A program made the position numbers and the translations under genes. The notes under the pieces are model-generated. The model saw only the letters and a program-made list of their open reading frames with translations, did no database searches and was not told the origin of the DNA. From Bradyrhizobium tropiciagri (GTDB taxonomy: Bacteria > Pseudomonadota > Alphaproteobacteria > Rhizobiales > Xanthobacteraceae), in assembly GCF_018130545.1 (NCBI RefSeq), contig NZ_JAFCKF010000001.1, positions 744,001 to 808,000 on the forward strand: 64,000 nucleotides of DNA, read 5' to 3'. Within the stretch, counting starts at the first letter, position 1. Each line of letters begins with the position of its first letter. Shown piece by piece: positions 52,998 through 62,334 of the stretch.

Positions 52998-53545
52998 GAG
53001 CATGTAGCCCCGGCGGTTCCGGCAGGCTCGTTCCTGAAGGTCGCAGTCGCGGTCAGGAGCCGCTTGCCGTTGGGGAGGTTGGCGACGTTGAAGCCGAGCT
53101 TGGTGACGAACAGCGGCCATTGATAAAACAGCCGGACCACCACGACGTCGGTGTCCTTGCCGGGGCACCATTTGACCTGGGTGGGATCGGTTATCGGAAT
53201 CAGGTTGACGGTGGCAAACCCGTTCGAGGGATAGCTGCGCACGTCGACATAGATGCCGTTGGCGCAATCGAACAACGCGCTGACCTTGCCGCAGACGTAA
53301 TCCTTGAACTGCTGCTGCGTGTAGTTTGCGCCCTGGGCCTGGCCGGTCATGATGTAACGCGAGGAATCCTGCGTCACCGTCTCGAGTACCTGGCTGGCGA
53401 GGAAGATCATCGCCACCTCGATGATCGCAAACAGCAGTCCGAAAAACAGCGGCGCGACCATCGCGAATTCGACCGCAGTCGCACCACGGCGATTGCGGCG
53501 GAAGCGATGGAGGAGGCGCATGAATGAATGAGCGGGCAGCGGCAT
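52994..53545 (-). CDS. TadE family pilus assembly pseudopilin
   Basis: A 183-aa TadE-like protein starting MPLPAHSFMRLLHRFRRNRRG. The prepilin motif RRGATAVEFAMVAPLFFGLLFAIIEVAMIF has G/xxxxEF and a membrane segment. The periplasmic part carries cysteines (YVCGKVSALFDCANG). The start is uncertain between ATG 53545 and ATG 53521. Operon with the next TadG-like gene. Confidence 0.85.
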   Translation of the reverse strand: MPLPAHSFMRLLHRFRRNRRGATAVEFAMVAPLFFGLLFAIIEVAMIFLASQVLETVTQDSSRYIMTGQAQGANYTQQQFKDYVCGKVSALFDCANGIYVDVRSYPSNGFATVNLIPITDPTQVKWCPGKDTDVVVVRLFYQWPLFVTKLGFNVANLPNGKRLLTATATFRNEPAGTAGATCS

Positions 53546-53724
53546 CAACGACCCCGGACCAACATGGCGGCAACAACTACCAAAACTCACTACCCAAGAC
53601 TCATTGTCGAAGTATTTCGCCGGATCGAGACAGAGCGACCCGATCCGTTAGGCTTTTCTTAACCATGATGGGGACAACGGCCATCGGCGGCCCCGGCTCG
53701 CGGAAGCGCCGGCGCCGGCGCGCG

Positions 53725-54231
53725 TCAATTCTGCGGCTTGCCAGCCGCGCCGGACCCGGATGCCTGGCTGCTGAGTGAACCGGCCTGGTCCATGGTCGAC
53801 TTGAAGTAGGTCTCGCCGTCGCCGAGGGTGATGCGGCGCTGACAGACCGGCATGCAGCTGTAGGTTTCCCGATCGATCCCTCGATAGACGGTGACGAGCT
53901 GGTCGGTCGGACCTTCGACCTGGATCTGGCGATCCACCAGCACCTGGCCGGTGCGGTCGAGCGCGATGAAGTTGGTCGCGCCGTAGCCCTTGCCGGTCAC
54001 GACGACAACGCCGCCATTCTGCAGGGTGACGTCGGCAATCAGGGGGTTTCCGACCACGATCGTGGCGATGCCGCCGGGCAGCTTGACGAGCTTGGCCTGA
54101 TCGACATTGACCGCAATGCGGTCCGGATCCGGCGCGGCGGTTGCGAATGCGGGCCAGAGCAGCACGGCTGCGGCCAGCGAGATGAATCCGATGCGCGTGA
54201 CGGCGCGAATACGTTGGGACTGAAACGACAT
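53725..54231 (-). CDS. Pilus assembly N-terminal domain protein (CpaC-N-like)
   Basis: A 168-aa periplasmic protein with signal peptide (about residues 12-33, ending AFATAAPDP). Residues about 36-110 match the N-terminal domain of CpaC secretins (IAVNVDQAKLVKLPGGIATIVVGNPLIADVTLQNGGVVVVTGKGYGATNFIALD), but there is no secretin domain. It may modulate the CpaC ring or act as a loose duplicate. The C-terminus is low-complexity (QAGSLSSQASGSGAAGKPQN). It is 179 bp upstream of tadE. Confidence 0.85.
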   Translation of the reverse strand: MSFQSQRIRAVTRIGFISLAAAVLLWPAFATAAPDPDRIAVNVDQAKLVKLPGGIATIVVGNPLIADVTLQNGGVVVVTGKGYGATNFIALDRTGQVLVDRQIQVEGPTDQLVTVYRGIDRETYSCMPVCQRRITLGDGETYFKSTMDQAGSLSSQASGSGAAGKPQN

Positions 54232-54430
54232 ACTCTACCCCGGGACGTGAACGAGCCGGCAAAAGCGATACGCAGCGGACCGGCGCCCGACGCTGCCAAA
54301 TCTGACGGCAATTCATTTAAGAAGAGCAAAAATCGGCCGCCGAATTGCACGGATGTCGCGACTTCCGGAGCGGATCAGTCAGCGGCCTCGTCCCCCGGGA
54401 AAATACCGGTGCCGCGGGGACAGCCACGGC

Positions 54431-55876
54431 CTAGCCGGCCGCGCGCACATGGATCACGACCCGATCGTCGGCGTAGAGGCGCCGCCAGCCGTCGATGTGA
54501 TCGAGAAATTTGGAGGCGGGCGTCGCCGGGTCGAGCATCACCGCATCGATGTCGTAGGCCTTGAGCAGATCGAGGAAGCCGTCGACATCCTTGAGCTGGA
54601 GCGCACGATAATAATCCATCTCGAACTTTTCGCCGTAAAGCTCGGCACGGCCGTCGACGAACACCGGCACCTGACGCCAGATCAGGTAACCGCCGAACTG
54701 CAGATCGTGGAGCACGCGCCGCGCATTGTACGCCTTCAGCGCGTCGACGGCCGCAGCCGGCGAATGGATCGGCGGCGGCGAAATGGTCTGGCGCGCCGCA
54801 ACGATCGAGGTCGAGACGCACAGCGCGGCGATCAGCATTGCCGCCGGCGCGGCCTTCAGCCGGACGGTGCGCGCGGCACGCAGACCGAACTGGGTTGCCA
54901 CCGGGGTCAGCGCAGCCAGCGGCAGCAGTAAGGCGAACAGCTCGAGATTCCGGACATGGGACAGCGCCATGTGCAGCAGGCCCAGCACCAGGGCGATGCG
55001 CGGCAGCGGCAGCTTCACCCCGCAATAGAGCGCGGCGCCGATCAGGCCGAGAATCGACAGTTCGAACGCATCGACCTGGCTGAAATTCGCCGGCATCCAC
55101 TCGGCGATGAGATGCAGCAGCTCGCCGAGGTTCAGAATCTTCAGCGAGGCCAAGATCGAACCCCACCCATAGGGAGTGACGCAGCAGGCAGCCAGCGCGC
55201 CGAACCCGAATGCCGCCCAGCGCAGCGCCAGCGGCAACCTTTGCGCCGGCGCGGCATTCCACATTGCGTCGAGCGCGAAGGCGCCGGCCAGCACCAGGCC
55301 GAACAGGAAGCCGCCATGCAGATTGGTCCAGAGCGCGATCAACGGCAGTAGCCAGAACGAGGGCGCCTTACGGCGTTCGCTGGCAACCATCAGGCCGTTG
55401 GCCCAGACCAGCATGATCGGCAGCACCAGCACGTGCGGACGGGCGAGCAGATGCCCGCATGTCAGCACCAGCGCCGCGAGCGCGATCAGGCTGGCATGGA
55501 TCGCCGGCAAGGCGCGGCTGAGGATCGCGGTGAGCAGCGCAAAGCTGGCGGCGCCGCAGGCCGCGGCCAGCGCCGCGGGCCCGGTCCACCCGGCAAGGTC
55601 ATAGGCCTTCGCGAACAGGACCTGCGCCAGCCAGGACGACGACACCCATGGCTCGCCCGCCTTGGTGAAGGAATAGATGTCGACCGAGGGCAGCGCGTGG
55701 TGGTCGAGGATCCAGCGCCCGACGGCAATCTGCCAGTAGGTGTCGGGATCGGCGAGCAGCCGGTCGCCGACGATCAGCAGCAGCGCATAGACGCCGCACG
55801 CCATCCAGAACCAGGCCGGGACCTCGGCGAATATGGAGGTCCTGGCCTGCGGGATGGCTGCGGTCTCAGCACTCAT
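54431..55876 (-). CDS. Polytopic membrane protein, GT-C glycosyltransferase-like
   Basis: A 481-aa protein with about eleven hydrophobic segments. The first extracytoplasmic loop has LADPDTYWQIAVGRWILDHHALPSVDIYSFTKAGEPWVSSSWLAQ, the acidic motif and pattern of GT-C fold enzymes that use lipid-linked sugars. A C-terminal soluble domain (residues about 390-481) follows. It could glycosylate the pilus or a lipid; there is no direct evidence. It lies between the tadE group and the hydroxylase. Confidence 0.7.
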   Translation of the reverse strand: MSAETAAIPQARTSIFAEVPAWFWMACGVYALLLIVGDRLLADPDTYWQIAVGRWILDHHALPSVDIYSFTKAGEPWVSSSWLAQVLFAKAYDLAGWTGPAALAAACGAASFALLTAILSRALPAIHASLIALAALVLTCGHLLARPHVLVLPIMLVWANGLMVASERRKAPSFWLLPLIALWTNLHGGFLFGLVLAGAFALDAMWNAAPAQRLPLALRWAAFGFGALAACCVTPYGWGSILASLKILNLGELLHLIAEWMPANFSQVDAFELSILGLIGAALYCGVKLPLPRIALVLGLLHMALSHVRNLELFALLLPLAALTPVATQFGLRAARTVRLKAAPAAMLIAALCVSTSIVAARQTISPPPIHSPAAAVDALKAYNARRVLHDLQFGGYLIWRQVPVFVDGRAELYGEKFEMDYYRALQLKDVDGFLDLLKAYDIDAVMLDPATPASKFLDHIDGWRRLYADDRVVIHVRAAG

Positions 55877-55899
55877 GCGGACACGGAGCGGTTATGACG

Positions 55900-56730
55900 T
55901 CAATGCCGGAACGGATAGGCCAGCTGTCCGCCGATTTCCGCCGGCACGCCCTGCTCGGCGTCGACGCCGTAATCGTCCGGAAGCTTGCCTTCGGGCATCC
56001 GGAACGTTCCGAACAGAATATCCCAGAGCGGAAACGTGCCGGCGAAATTGGTGTCGCCGCCTTCTTCCAGCGCGGTGTGATGCCAGCGGTGGAACACCGG
56101 CGTGGCGATCACATATTTGAACGGGCCGAGCGTCCAGCTCAGGTTGGCGTGCACGAATGCCGAGTGGAATGTGGTGAACGGGCCGACCCACAGCATGATG
56201 TTCGGCGAGATGCCGGCCATCAGCAGGATGACGTCGACCGTGATCGTGCCGATCAGGAGATTGACGGGATGGAAGCGCGCCGCCGAAATCCATTCGAGAT
56301 CCTCGGAGGAGTGATGAATGGCGTGATACTTCCAGAAGCCGCCGCCGTGAAACATCCGGTGCAGCCAGTACAGCATGAAGTCGGAAGCGACCAGGAAGAC
56401 GATCGACTGCAGCCAGAGCGGCAGCTGCGCCAGCGGGCCGTGCCCGTTCTCATAGAATGAGATCAGCTCGTCGGCGCCGTGCACGTTGAAGACCGCGGCA
56501 GCGCCGACCACCAAGAGACCGATGCGCAGCACGCGGGCGAACACCGGCACGAAGAACCAGTAGCAAATATCCGTGACCAGCTCACGCTTCTGCCACCACG
56601 GCTTGCCGGGATTGCAGGCCCAGTAATGGGTGAGCACCGTGAAGAACAGTGCCAGCGCCATCGTGATCGGCACCACCCGCATCATCGTCTGGCCGAGCAT
56701 CTCGATGACTTCGATCGGAAGGGTGGACAT
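55900..56730 (-). CDS. Fatty-acid hydroxylase / sterol desaturase family protein
   Basis: A 276-aa membrane di-iron oxygenase. Its His-box motifs are HRMFHGGGFWKYHAIHHSSEDLEW (about residues 134-157) and HRWHHT (about 222). About four membrane segments surround them. The ATG at 56730 (MSTLPIEVIEML) follows GAGG; a start four codons earlier is weaker. Substrate unknown; sterol, hopanoid or fatty chains are possible. It may modify lipids in the same operon as the GT-C-like gene, 23 nt away. Confidence 0.85.
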   Translation of the reverse strand: MSTLPIEVIEMLGQTMMRVVPITMALALFFTVLTHYWACNPGKPWWQKRELVTDICYWFFVPVFARVLRIGLLVVGAAAVFNVHGADELISFYENGHGPLAQLPLWLQSIVFLVASDFMLYWLHRMFHGGGFWKYHAIHHSSEDLEWISAARFHPVNLLIGTITVDVILLMAGISPNIMLWVGPFTTFHSAFVHANLSWTLGPFKYVIATPVFHRWHHTALEEGGDTNFAGTFPLWDILFGTFRMPEGKLPDDYGVDAEQGVPAEIGGQLAYPFRH

Positions 56731-57012
56731 TGGCAGCCTCATTTGACGGAAGCCCCATGACTATAGATGTGCACTTAAAGAGCCGTGAATAGATGCCGGC
56801 AGCGGCCGGCCCGGCAACAATCCGCAATTTTAGCGAGCCGTTTAATTCCAAATTTACTGTGCGCAACAACAGCGGGTTCCCCCAGAGTTTATGCAATCAA
56901 ATTAACTGCACCGAAATCGTCCAACCCTAGGGTGCCGCAATGGTCACGGTGCTGAGAACGCCGGCGAGACCAAACCTAGTTCGACCAGCCACGTGTACAC
57001 AGGAGTTATTTT

Positions 57013-57177
57013 ATGAAGAACCTCGTTTCGCGCTTCGTGAAGGATGAATCCGGCGCGACCGCCATCGAGTACGGCCTGATCGCCACCGGTATCGCCATCG
57101 CGATCATCGCTGCAGTCAACGGCGTCGGCTCGAAGCTCTCGGGTACCTTCAACTCGATCTCGGGTTCGCTGAAGTAA
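57013..57177 (+). CDS. flp: Flp/Fap-type major pilin
   Basis: A 54-aa pilin after AGGAG. MKNLVSRFVKDESG/ATAIEYGLIATGIAIAIIAAVNGVGSKLSGTFNSISGSLK. The slash marks the G/xxxxEY prepilin cleavage; Glu and Tyr of the Flp motif are both present. The hydrophobic stretch follows at once. It is the structural subunit of the tight-adherence pilus and leads the plus-strand cpa genes. Too short for standard ORF calling. Confidence 0.96.
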   Translation: MKNLVSRFVKDESGATAIEYGLIATGIAIAIIAAVNGVGSKLSGTFNSISGSLK

Positions 57178-57200
57178 GCCGGTTCCTACGAATTCGCATC

Positions 57201-57227
57201 AAAGGTCCCGGCAACCCCGGGACCTTT
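57201..57227 (+). terminator. Stem-loop after the pilin gene
   Basis: AAAGGTCCCGG and CCGGGACCTTT form an 11-bp stem with a 5-nt loop, ending GCTATTTG. It probably makes flp transcription higher than that of the downstream cpa genes. Confidence 0.75.
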
Positions 57228-57349
57228 GCTATTTGTCGGGGACCGATTGGCGGCCCGTTTTGAGGGCACCGGCGATCCTTTCCCGATTGTTCACCATTGG
57301 CCGCTAGCGTCGGGTCTCGACCGCAGCTCCAGCTTGACGGCATGAATCC

Positions 57350-57874
57350 ATGATCCTCGACATCGCACGCTTGATGCTGTTTCCGGCCCTGATGGCCTTC
57401 GCGGCGGCGAGCGATCTGTTGACCATGACGATCCCGAACCGGATCTCGCTGGCGCTGGTGGCCGGCTTCTTCGTCCTGGCGCCGCTGACCGGGATGGGCG
57501 TCCACGAGATGCTCACCCATGCCGGCGCAGGCGCACTGGTGCTGGTGGTGGCGTTCGGCATGTTTGCGATGGGCTGGGTCGGTGGCGGCGATGCCAAGGT
57601 TGCGGCCGCGGCCGGCCTGTGGTTCGGGTTCGAGCATCTGCTGCCCTATCTGGTGTTTGCGTCGCTGTTCGGCGGGGCGCTGACCGTGCTGCTGCTGCAA
57701 CTGCGGCAATGGCCCCTGCCCTATCCGCTCGCGTCCCAGGCCTGGCTGAGCCGCCTGCACGACAAGCAGACCGGAATCCCCTACGGCATCGCGCTCGCCC
57801 TCGGCGCACTCCTGATCTATCCCGAGACGGACTGGATCAAGACGATCGACCTCGCGCACTTCGCCATGCGCTGA
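57350..57874 (+). CDS. cpaA: Prepilin peptidase CpaA (A24 family)
   Basis: A 174-aa inner-membrane aspartic peptidase that cleaves Flp and TadE-type prepilins. The two active Asp residues lie in AASDLLTMTIPN (about residue 22) and MGWVGGGDAKVAAAAGLW (about 77). It has about five membrane segments. It lies 173 nt after flp and 128 nt before cpaB. Confidence 0.93.
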   Translation: MILDIARLMLFPALMAFAAASDLLTMTIPNRISLALVAGFFVLAPLTGMGVHEMLTHAGAGALVLVVAFGMFAMGWVGGGDAKVAAAAGLWFGFEHLLPYLVFASLFGGALTVLLLQLRQWPLPYPLASQAWLSRLHDKQTGIPYGIALALGALLIYPETDWIKTIDLAHFAMR

Positions 57875-58002
57875 GCAGGCGGGCGGTAACCGCCCGTTAA
57901 GGCGATTTAGATACGCCTCATTAACCATGCTTTGACGAATAGCTGGTCAACTCCCATCACGGCGGCGGCAGCGTCGCGGCGTCATGTGGAAAGTGAAGCG
58001 TA

Positions 58003-58794
58003 ATGGATAGGGCCCGCATTCTGGTCTTGGCAATTGCAGGCTGCGCCGGCATTGCGGCGCTCTATTTGGCAAGCGGAGGCGAGGACAAGCCGGCGCCTCC
58101 TCCGCCGGTCGCGCAGTTGCCCACCGTCGACATCCTGGTCGCGCGCACCGACATCGGTCTCGGCCAGGCCGTGAAGCCCGACGACGTGCAGTGGCAGACC
58201 TGGCCGGCGGCGACCGCCAGCGCCAGCTTCATGCGCAAGGACAGCAACGCCGACGCCATCAAGGACGTCACCGGCTCGATCGCACGCGCCCCGTTCATCC
58301 AGGGCGAACCGATTCGCGAGCAGAAGCTGGTCAAGGCCGACGGCAGCGGATTCATGGCCGCGATCCTGCCCACCGGCATGCGGGCGGTATCGACCGAAAT
58401 CTCGCCCGAGACCGGCGCCGGCGGCTTCATCCTGCCGAACGACCGGGTCGACGTCCTGCTCTCGAAGCGCGACAAGAACCCGGACCGCAACGGCACCGAC
58501 ATCGTCAACTCCGAGGTCATCCTGACCAATGTTCGCGTGCTCGCGATCGACCAGGCGCCGAAGGAGAAGGACGGCACCAACGCACTGATCGGCAAGACGG
58601 TGACGCTGGAGCTGAAACCCGAACAGACCGAGACGCTGGCGCGCGCGCGCCAGAGCGGCGTCCTGTCGCTGGCGCTGCGCAGCATCGCCGACAACAACGC
58701 GCCCGAGACCAAGACCGACGACACCCGTAAGCGCGGTGAGACGATCAACGTCATCCGCTTTGGCGTTGCCAACCAGGCAACGATGCAGAAGTGA
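58003..58794 (+). CDS. cpaB: Pilus assembly protein CpaB
   Basis: A 263-aa periplasmic protein with N-terminal anchor (ARILVLAIAGCAGIAALYLAS) and a SAF domain (about residues 45-105). It links inner-membrane and secretin parts of the Tad machine. GFILPNDRVDVLLSKRD is typical. It ends a few bases before cpaC. Confidence 0.93.
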   Translation: MDRARILVLAIAGCAGIAALYLASGGEDKPAPPPPVAQLPTVDILVARTDIGLGQAVKPDDVQWQTWPAATASASFMRKDSNADAIKDVTGSIARAPFIQGEPIREQKLVKADGSGFMAAILPTGMRAVSTEISPETGAGGFILPNDRVDVLLSKRDKNPDRNGTDIVNSEVILTNVRVLAIDQAPKEKDGTNALIGKTVTLELKPEQTETLARARQSGVLSLALRSIADNNAPETKTDDTRKRGETINVIRFGVANQATMQK

Positions 58795-58811
58795 CCATGA
58801 GGATACACGTG

Positions 58812-60284
58812 ATGAAGGGCGGGGCAACTCAACGGACGATGCGGGCCTTCATGGTCCGCGCTTTGTCGTTCTCGGCCGTCACGGCGCTCACGCTCAACCC
58901 GGCGCTGACGCCGGTGATCGCGAGCGATTACCGCGCCGCGCCGGCTCCTGCCACGTCGGCCGATGGCGGCCAGATGAATGCCCGTTTCCTTGCGCTCGGC
59001 GTCGGCAAATCGATCGTGATCGACCTGCCGAGGGACATCAAGGACGTGCTGGTCGCCGATCCCAAGATCGCCAACGCCGTGGTCCGCTCGGCGCAGCGCG
59101 CCTACATCATCGGCGCGACCGTCGGCCAGACCAATATCGTGTTCTTCGACGCAGCCGGGCAGCAGATCGCGGCCTATGACATCGCGGTCAAGCGCGACCT
59201 CAACGGCGTGCGCGCGGCGCTGCGGGCGGCGCTGCCGAATTCCGATATCCAGATCGAGGGCGTCGGCGACGGCGTCATGCTGAGCGGAAGCGCGGCGAGC
59301 CCGATCGAGGCGCAGCAGGCCGCCGACATCGCCACGCGGCTGGTCGGCGCCGCCGACAAGGTCGTGAACTCCATCACGGTTCGCGGCCGCGACCAGGTGA
59401 TGCTGAAAGTCACGGTTGCCGAAGTCTCGCGCAGCCTGATCAAGCAGCTCGGCATCGACCTCACCGCAAACCTCAATTACGGCACGGCCGTGGTGAAGTT
59501 CGCCAACGCCAACCCGTTCACGGCGAACAATGCTCCCCTGGTGCCCAACAACGCGATCACCACGTCGTTCGGATCGTCGGTGTCGGCGACGATCCGCGCC
59601 ATGGAGAGCGCCGGCGTGGTGCGGACGCTCGCCGAGCCGAACCTGACCGCGATCTCGGGCGAATCGGCGACCTTCATCTCGGGCGGCGAATTCCCGATTC
59701 CGACCGGCGTGACCTGTCAGACCACGACGTCAGGCGCGATCGGACAGTGCGTTCAGACCGTCAGCTTCAAGAAATTCGGCATTTCGCTCAACTTCACGCC
59801 GGTGGTGCTGACCGAAGGACGGATCAGCCTGCGCGTGATGACGGAAGTGTCGGAGGTTTCGACCGAGAACTCGCTGACCGGCGGCGCCAATGGAACGACG
59901 ATCCCCTCGATCAAGACCCGCCGCGCCGAAACCACGCTGGAAATTCCCTCGGGCGGCTCGATGGCGATGGCCGGCCTGATCCAGGACCAGACCAAGCAGG
60001 CGATCAACGGCCTGCCCGGGCTGGCGTCGCTGCCCGTGCTCGGCACGCTGTTCCGCAGCCGCGACTTCGTCAACAACCAGACCGAAATGATGGTGCTGGT
60101 GACGCCCTATGTGGTTCGCGCCGTGGCGCAGAAGGACCTGGCGCGCCCGGATGACGGTTTCGCCAACGCCTCCGATCCGCAGGCCGACCTGCTGGGCAGC
60201 ATCAATCGCGTCTACGGCGTGCCCGGCCGCGCCACCGAGCCGGCACGGAATTACCGCGGCACCTACGGCTTCATTACCGACTGA
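58812..60284 (+). CDS. cpaC: Outer-membrane secretin CpaC
   Basis: A 490-aa secretin forming the pilus channel. Start at ATG 58812 (MKGGATQRTMRAFMV) follows GAGG nine bases before; ATG 58797 is a weaker alternative. The signal segment ends near PVIASDYR. Residues about 55-130 are the CpaC N-domain, then a BON-like region, then the secretin core (AMESAGVVRTLAEPNLTAISGESATFISGGEFPIP) and GLPGLASLPVLGTLFRSRDF. The separate gene at 53725 copies its N-domain. Confidence 0.95.
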   Translation: MKGGATQRTMRAFMVRALSFSAVTALTLNPALTPVIASDYRAAPAPATSADGGQMNARFLALGVGKSIVIDLPRDIKDVLVADPKIANAVVRSAQRAYIIGATVGQTNIVFFDAAGQQIAAYDIAVKRDLNGVRAALRAALPNSDIQIEGVGDGVMLSGSAASPIEAQQAADIATRLVGAADKVVNSITVRGRDQVMLKVTVAEVSRSLIKQLGIDLTANLNYGTAVVKFANANPFTANNAPLVPNNAITTSFGSSVSATIRAMESAGVVRTLAEPNLTAISGESATFISGGEFPIPTGVTCQTTTSGAIGQCVQTVSFKKFGISLNFTPVVLTEGRISLRVMTEVSEVSTENSLTGGANGTTIPSIKTRRAETTLEIPSGGSMAMAGLIQDQTKQAINGLPGLASLPVLGTLFRSRDFVNNQTEMMVLVTPYVVRAVAQKDLARPDDGFANASDPQADLLGSINRVYGVPGRATEPARNYRGTYGFITD

Positions 60285-60292
60285 GGCGGACG

Positions 60293-61045
60293 ATGACACA
60301 GACCACATCCAGGACACCCGCCGAACACAAGCGCAGCATCGGTCTGGCCGGCGCGCTGGTCGGCCTTGCCATGACGCTCGGCGCCTGCCAGCACGCCGCC
60401 GACAACAGCTTCGCGATGGTGAACTCGCCGGCCGACTATCGCGAGCGTCATCCGATCGCAGTCACCGAAGCCGATCGCTCGATCGTGGTCTTCGTCGGGC
60501 GCAGCCGTGGCGGTCTGACTGCGGAGCAGCGCGCCGAGGTGATGGGGATGGCGCAGGACTGGATGCGTGAAGGCACCGGCGCCGTCACCATCGACGTTCC
60601 CACCGACACGGCGAATGCGCGCACCGCCCAGGAATCGCTGCACGAAATCCAGGCGACGTTCAGCGCCGCGGGCGTACCGCCGCGCGGCATCATCGTGCGC
60701 AAATATCGTCCCGACAATCCGCGCCTGATGCCCGCGATCCGGGTGAACTATCCGAAAATGAAGGCGGTCGCCGGGCCGTGCGGCCTCTGGCCGGAGGACC
60801 TCGGCCCGTCGATCCACAACGGGTCCTACATCGAGAACAAGCAGTACTACAATTTCGGCTGCGCCAATCAGCATAACCTCGCGGCCATGGTCGAGGACCC
60901 GACCGACCTCGTGCAGCCGCGCGCGGAGACCCCTGCCTACACGGCGCGTCGCAGTATCGCCTTCGACAAGTATCGCAAGGGCACCGCCACCGCCACGACG
61001 TATCCCGAGTCCGACAGGGCCAAGCTAAGCGACACAGGAAAATGA
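60293..61045 (+). CDS. cpaD: Pilus assembly lipoprotein CpaD
   Basis: A 250-aa outer-membrane-associated protein. LVGLAMTLGACQHAADNS near residue 30 contains a lipobox (LGAC). The CpaD core includes YRERHPIAVTEADRSIVVFVG and FGCANQHNLAAMVEDPTDLVQPRAETP. It overlaps cpaE by four nt (ATGA). It probably helps place or gate the CpaC secretin. Confidence 0.93.
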   Translation: MTQTTSRTPAEHKRSIGLAGALVGLAMTLGACQHAADNSFAMVNSPADYRERHPIAVTEADRSIVVFVGRSRGGLTAEQRAEVMGMAQDWMREGTGAVTIDVPTDTANARTAQESLHEIQATFSAAGVPPRGIIVRKYRPDNPRLMPAIRVNYPKMKAVAGPCGLWPEDLGPSIHNGSYIENKQYYNFGCANQHNLAAMVEDPTDLVQPRAETPAYTARRSIAFDKYRKGTATATTYPESDRAKLSDTGK

Positions 61046-62310
61046 TCACCTACGCGCAGCAAAACTCCGAAGAGCAGACGGACGCGCCGGCTCAGGCCGC
61101 GGACGACCATATTGCTCCGGCGCCACGGGTTTCCGTTCAGGCGTTCTGCGAAACGGTCGAGACCGCTGCCGCGGTACAGTCGGCGGGCGAGGATCGCCGG
61201 CTGGCCAAGGCCCACCTCAAGATCCAGATGGGCGGCATGGCCGCCGCCATCGAGGCCTATCGCTCCGCGCCGACACCCAACGTCATCATCCTCGAGACCG
61301 AGGGTCGCAACGACGTGCTGACCGGCCTCGATCAGCTTGCCACGGTGTGCGACGCCGGCACCCGCGTGGTGGTGATCGGCCGGGTCAACGACGTCACGCT
61401 GTATCGCGAGCTGGTGCGCCGCGGCGTCAGCGACTACGTGATCGCGCCGGCCCATGCGATCGACGTGGTGCGCGCGGTCTGCAACCTGTTCTCGGCGCCG
61501 GAAGCCAAGGCGGTCGGCCGCGTCGTCGCCGTGGTCGGCGCGAAGGGCGGCGTCGGCGCCTCGACGATCGCGCATAATGTCGCCTGGGCGATCGCCCGCG
61601 ATCTGGCGCTGGATTCCGTGGTCGCCGATCTCGACCTCGCATTCGGCACCGCCGGCCTCAATTACAATCAGGACCCGGCACAGGGCATCGCCGACGCCGT
61701 GTTCTCGCCGGACCGCGTCGATACCGCCTTCGTCGACCGCCTGCTGTCGAAATGCACTGACCATCTGAGCCTGCTGGCGGCGCCGGCCACGCTCGACAAG
61801 GTCTATGATTTCGGCGCCGAGGCGTTCGATGCGGTCTTCGATACGCTGCGCACCACGATGCCCTGCATCGTGCTCGACGTGCCGCATCAATGGTCCGGCT
61901 GGACCAAGCGCGCGCTGATCGCGGCCGACGACATCCTGATCGTGGCGGCGCCCGACCTCGCCAATCTGCGCAACGCCAAGAACATGTTCGACCTGTTGAA
62001 GGCGTCGCGGCCGAACGACCGCGCGCCGCTGTACTGCCTGAACCAGGTCGGCGTGCCGAAGCGGCCGGAGATCGCGGCCGGCGAGTTCGCCAAGGCGATT
62101 GAAAGCCAGCCGATCGCGGCCATCCCGTTCGATCCGCAGATCTTCGGTTCGGCCGCCAATAACGGCCAGATGATCGCCGAGATTTCCGCCAATCACCGCG
62201 CGGTGGAGATGTTCCTGCAGATGGCGCAGCGGCTGACAGGCCGCGGCGAGACCAAGAAGCCAAGGGGGTCCTTCCTGTCGCCCCTGCTCGAAAAGCTGCG
62301 GTCCAAATAG
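61042..62310 (+). CDS. cpaE: Pilus assembly ATPase CpaE (ParA/MinD-like)
   Basis: A 422-aa protein. Residues about 35-140 are a receiver-like domain; about 155-410 are a MinD/ParA ATPase with the deviant Walker A KGGVGASTIAHNVAWAIA and DLDLAFGTAGLNYNQDP. CpaE proteins place the Tad machinery at a cell pole. The overlap with cpaD implies coupling. The C-terminus is basic (PRGSFLSPLLEKLRSK). Confidence 0.93.
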   Translation: MITYAQQNSEEQTDAPAQAADDHIAPAPRVSVQAFCETVETAAAVQSAGEDRRLAKAHLKIQMGGMAAAIEAYRSAPTPNVIILETEGRNDVLTGLDQLATVCDAGTRVVVIGRVNDVTLYRELVRRGVSDYVIAPAHAIDVVRAVCNLFSAPEAKAVGRVVAVVGAKGGVGASTIAHNVAWAIARDLALDSVVADLDLAFGTAGLNYNQDPAQGIADAVFSPDRVDTAFVDRLLSKCTDHLSLLAAPATLDKVYDFGAEAFDAVFDTLRTTMPCIVLDVPHQWSGWTKRALIAADDILIVAAPDLANLRNAKNMFDLLKASRPNDRAPLYCLNQVGVPKRPEIAAGEFAKAIESQPIAAIPFDPQIFGSAANNGQMIAEISANHRAVEMFLQMAQRLTGRGETKKPRGSFLSPLLEKLRSK

Positions 62311-62334
62311 TGGCCCGCGTGGAGTCAAGACGTC

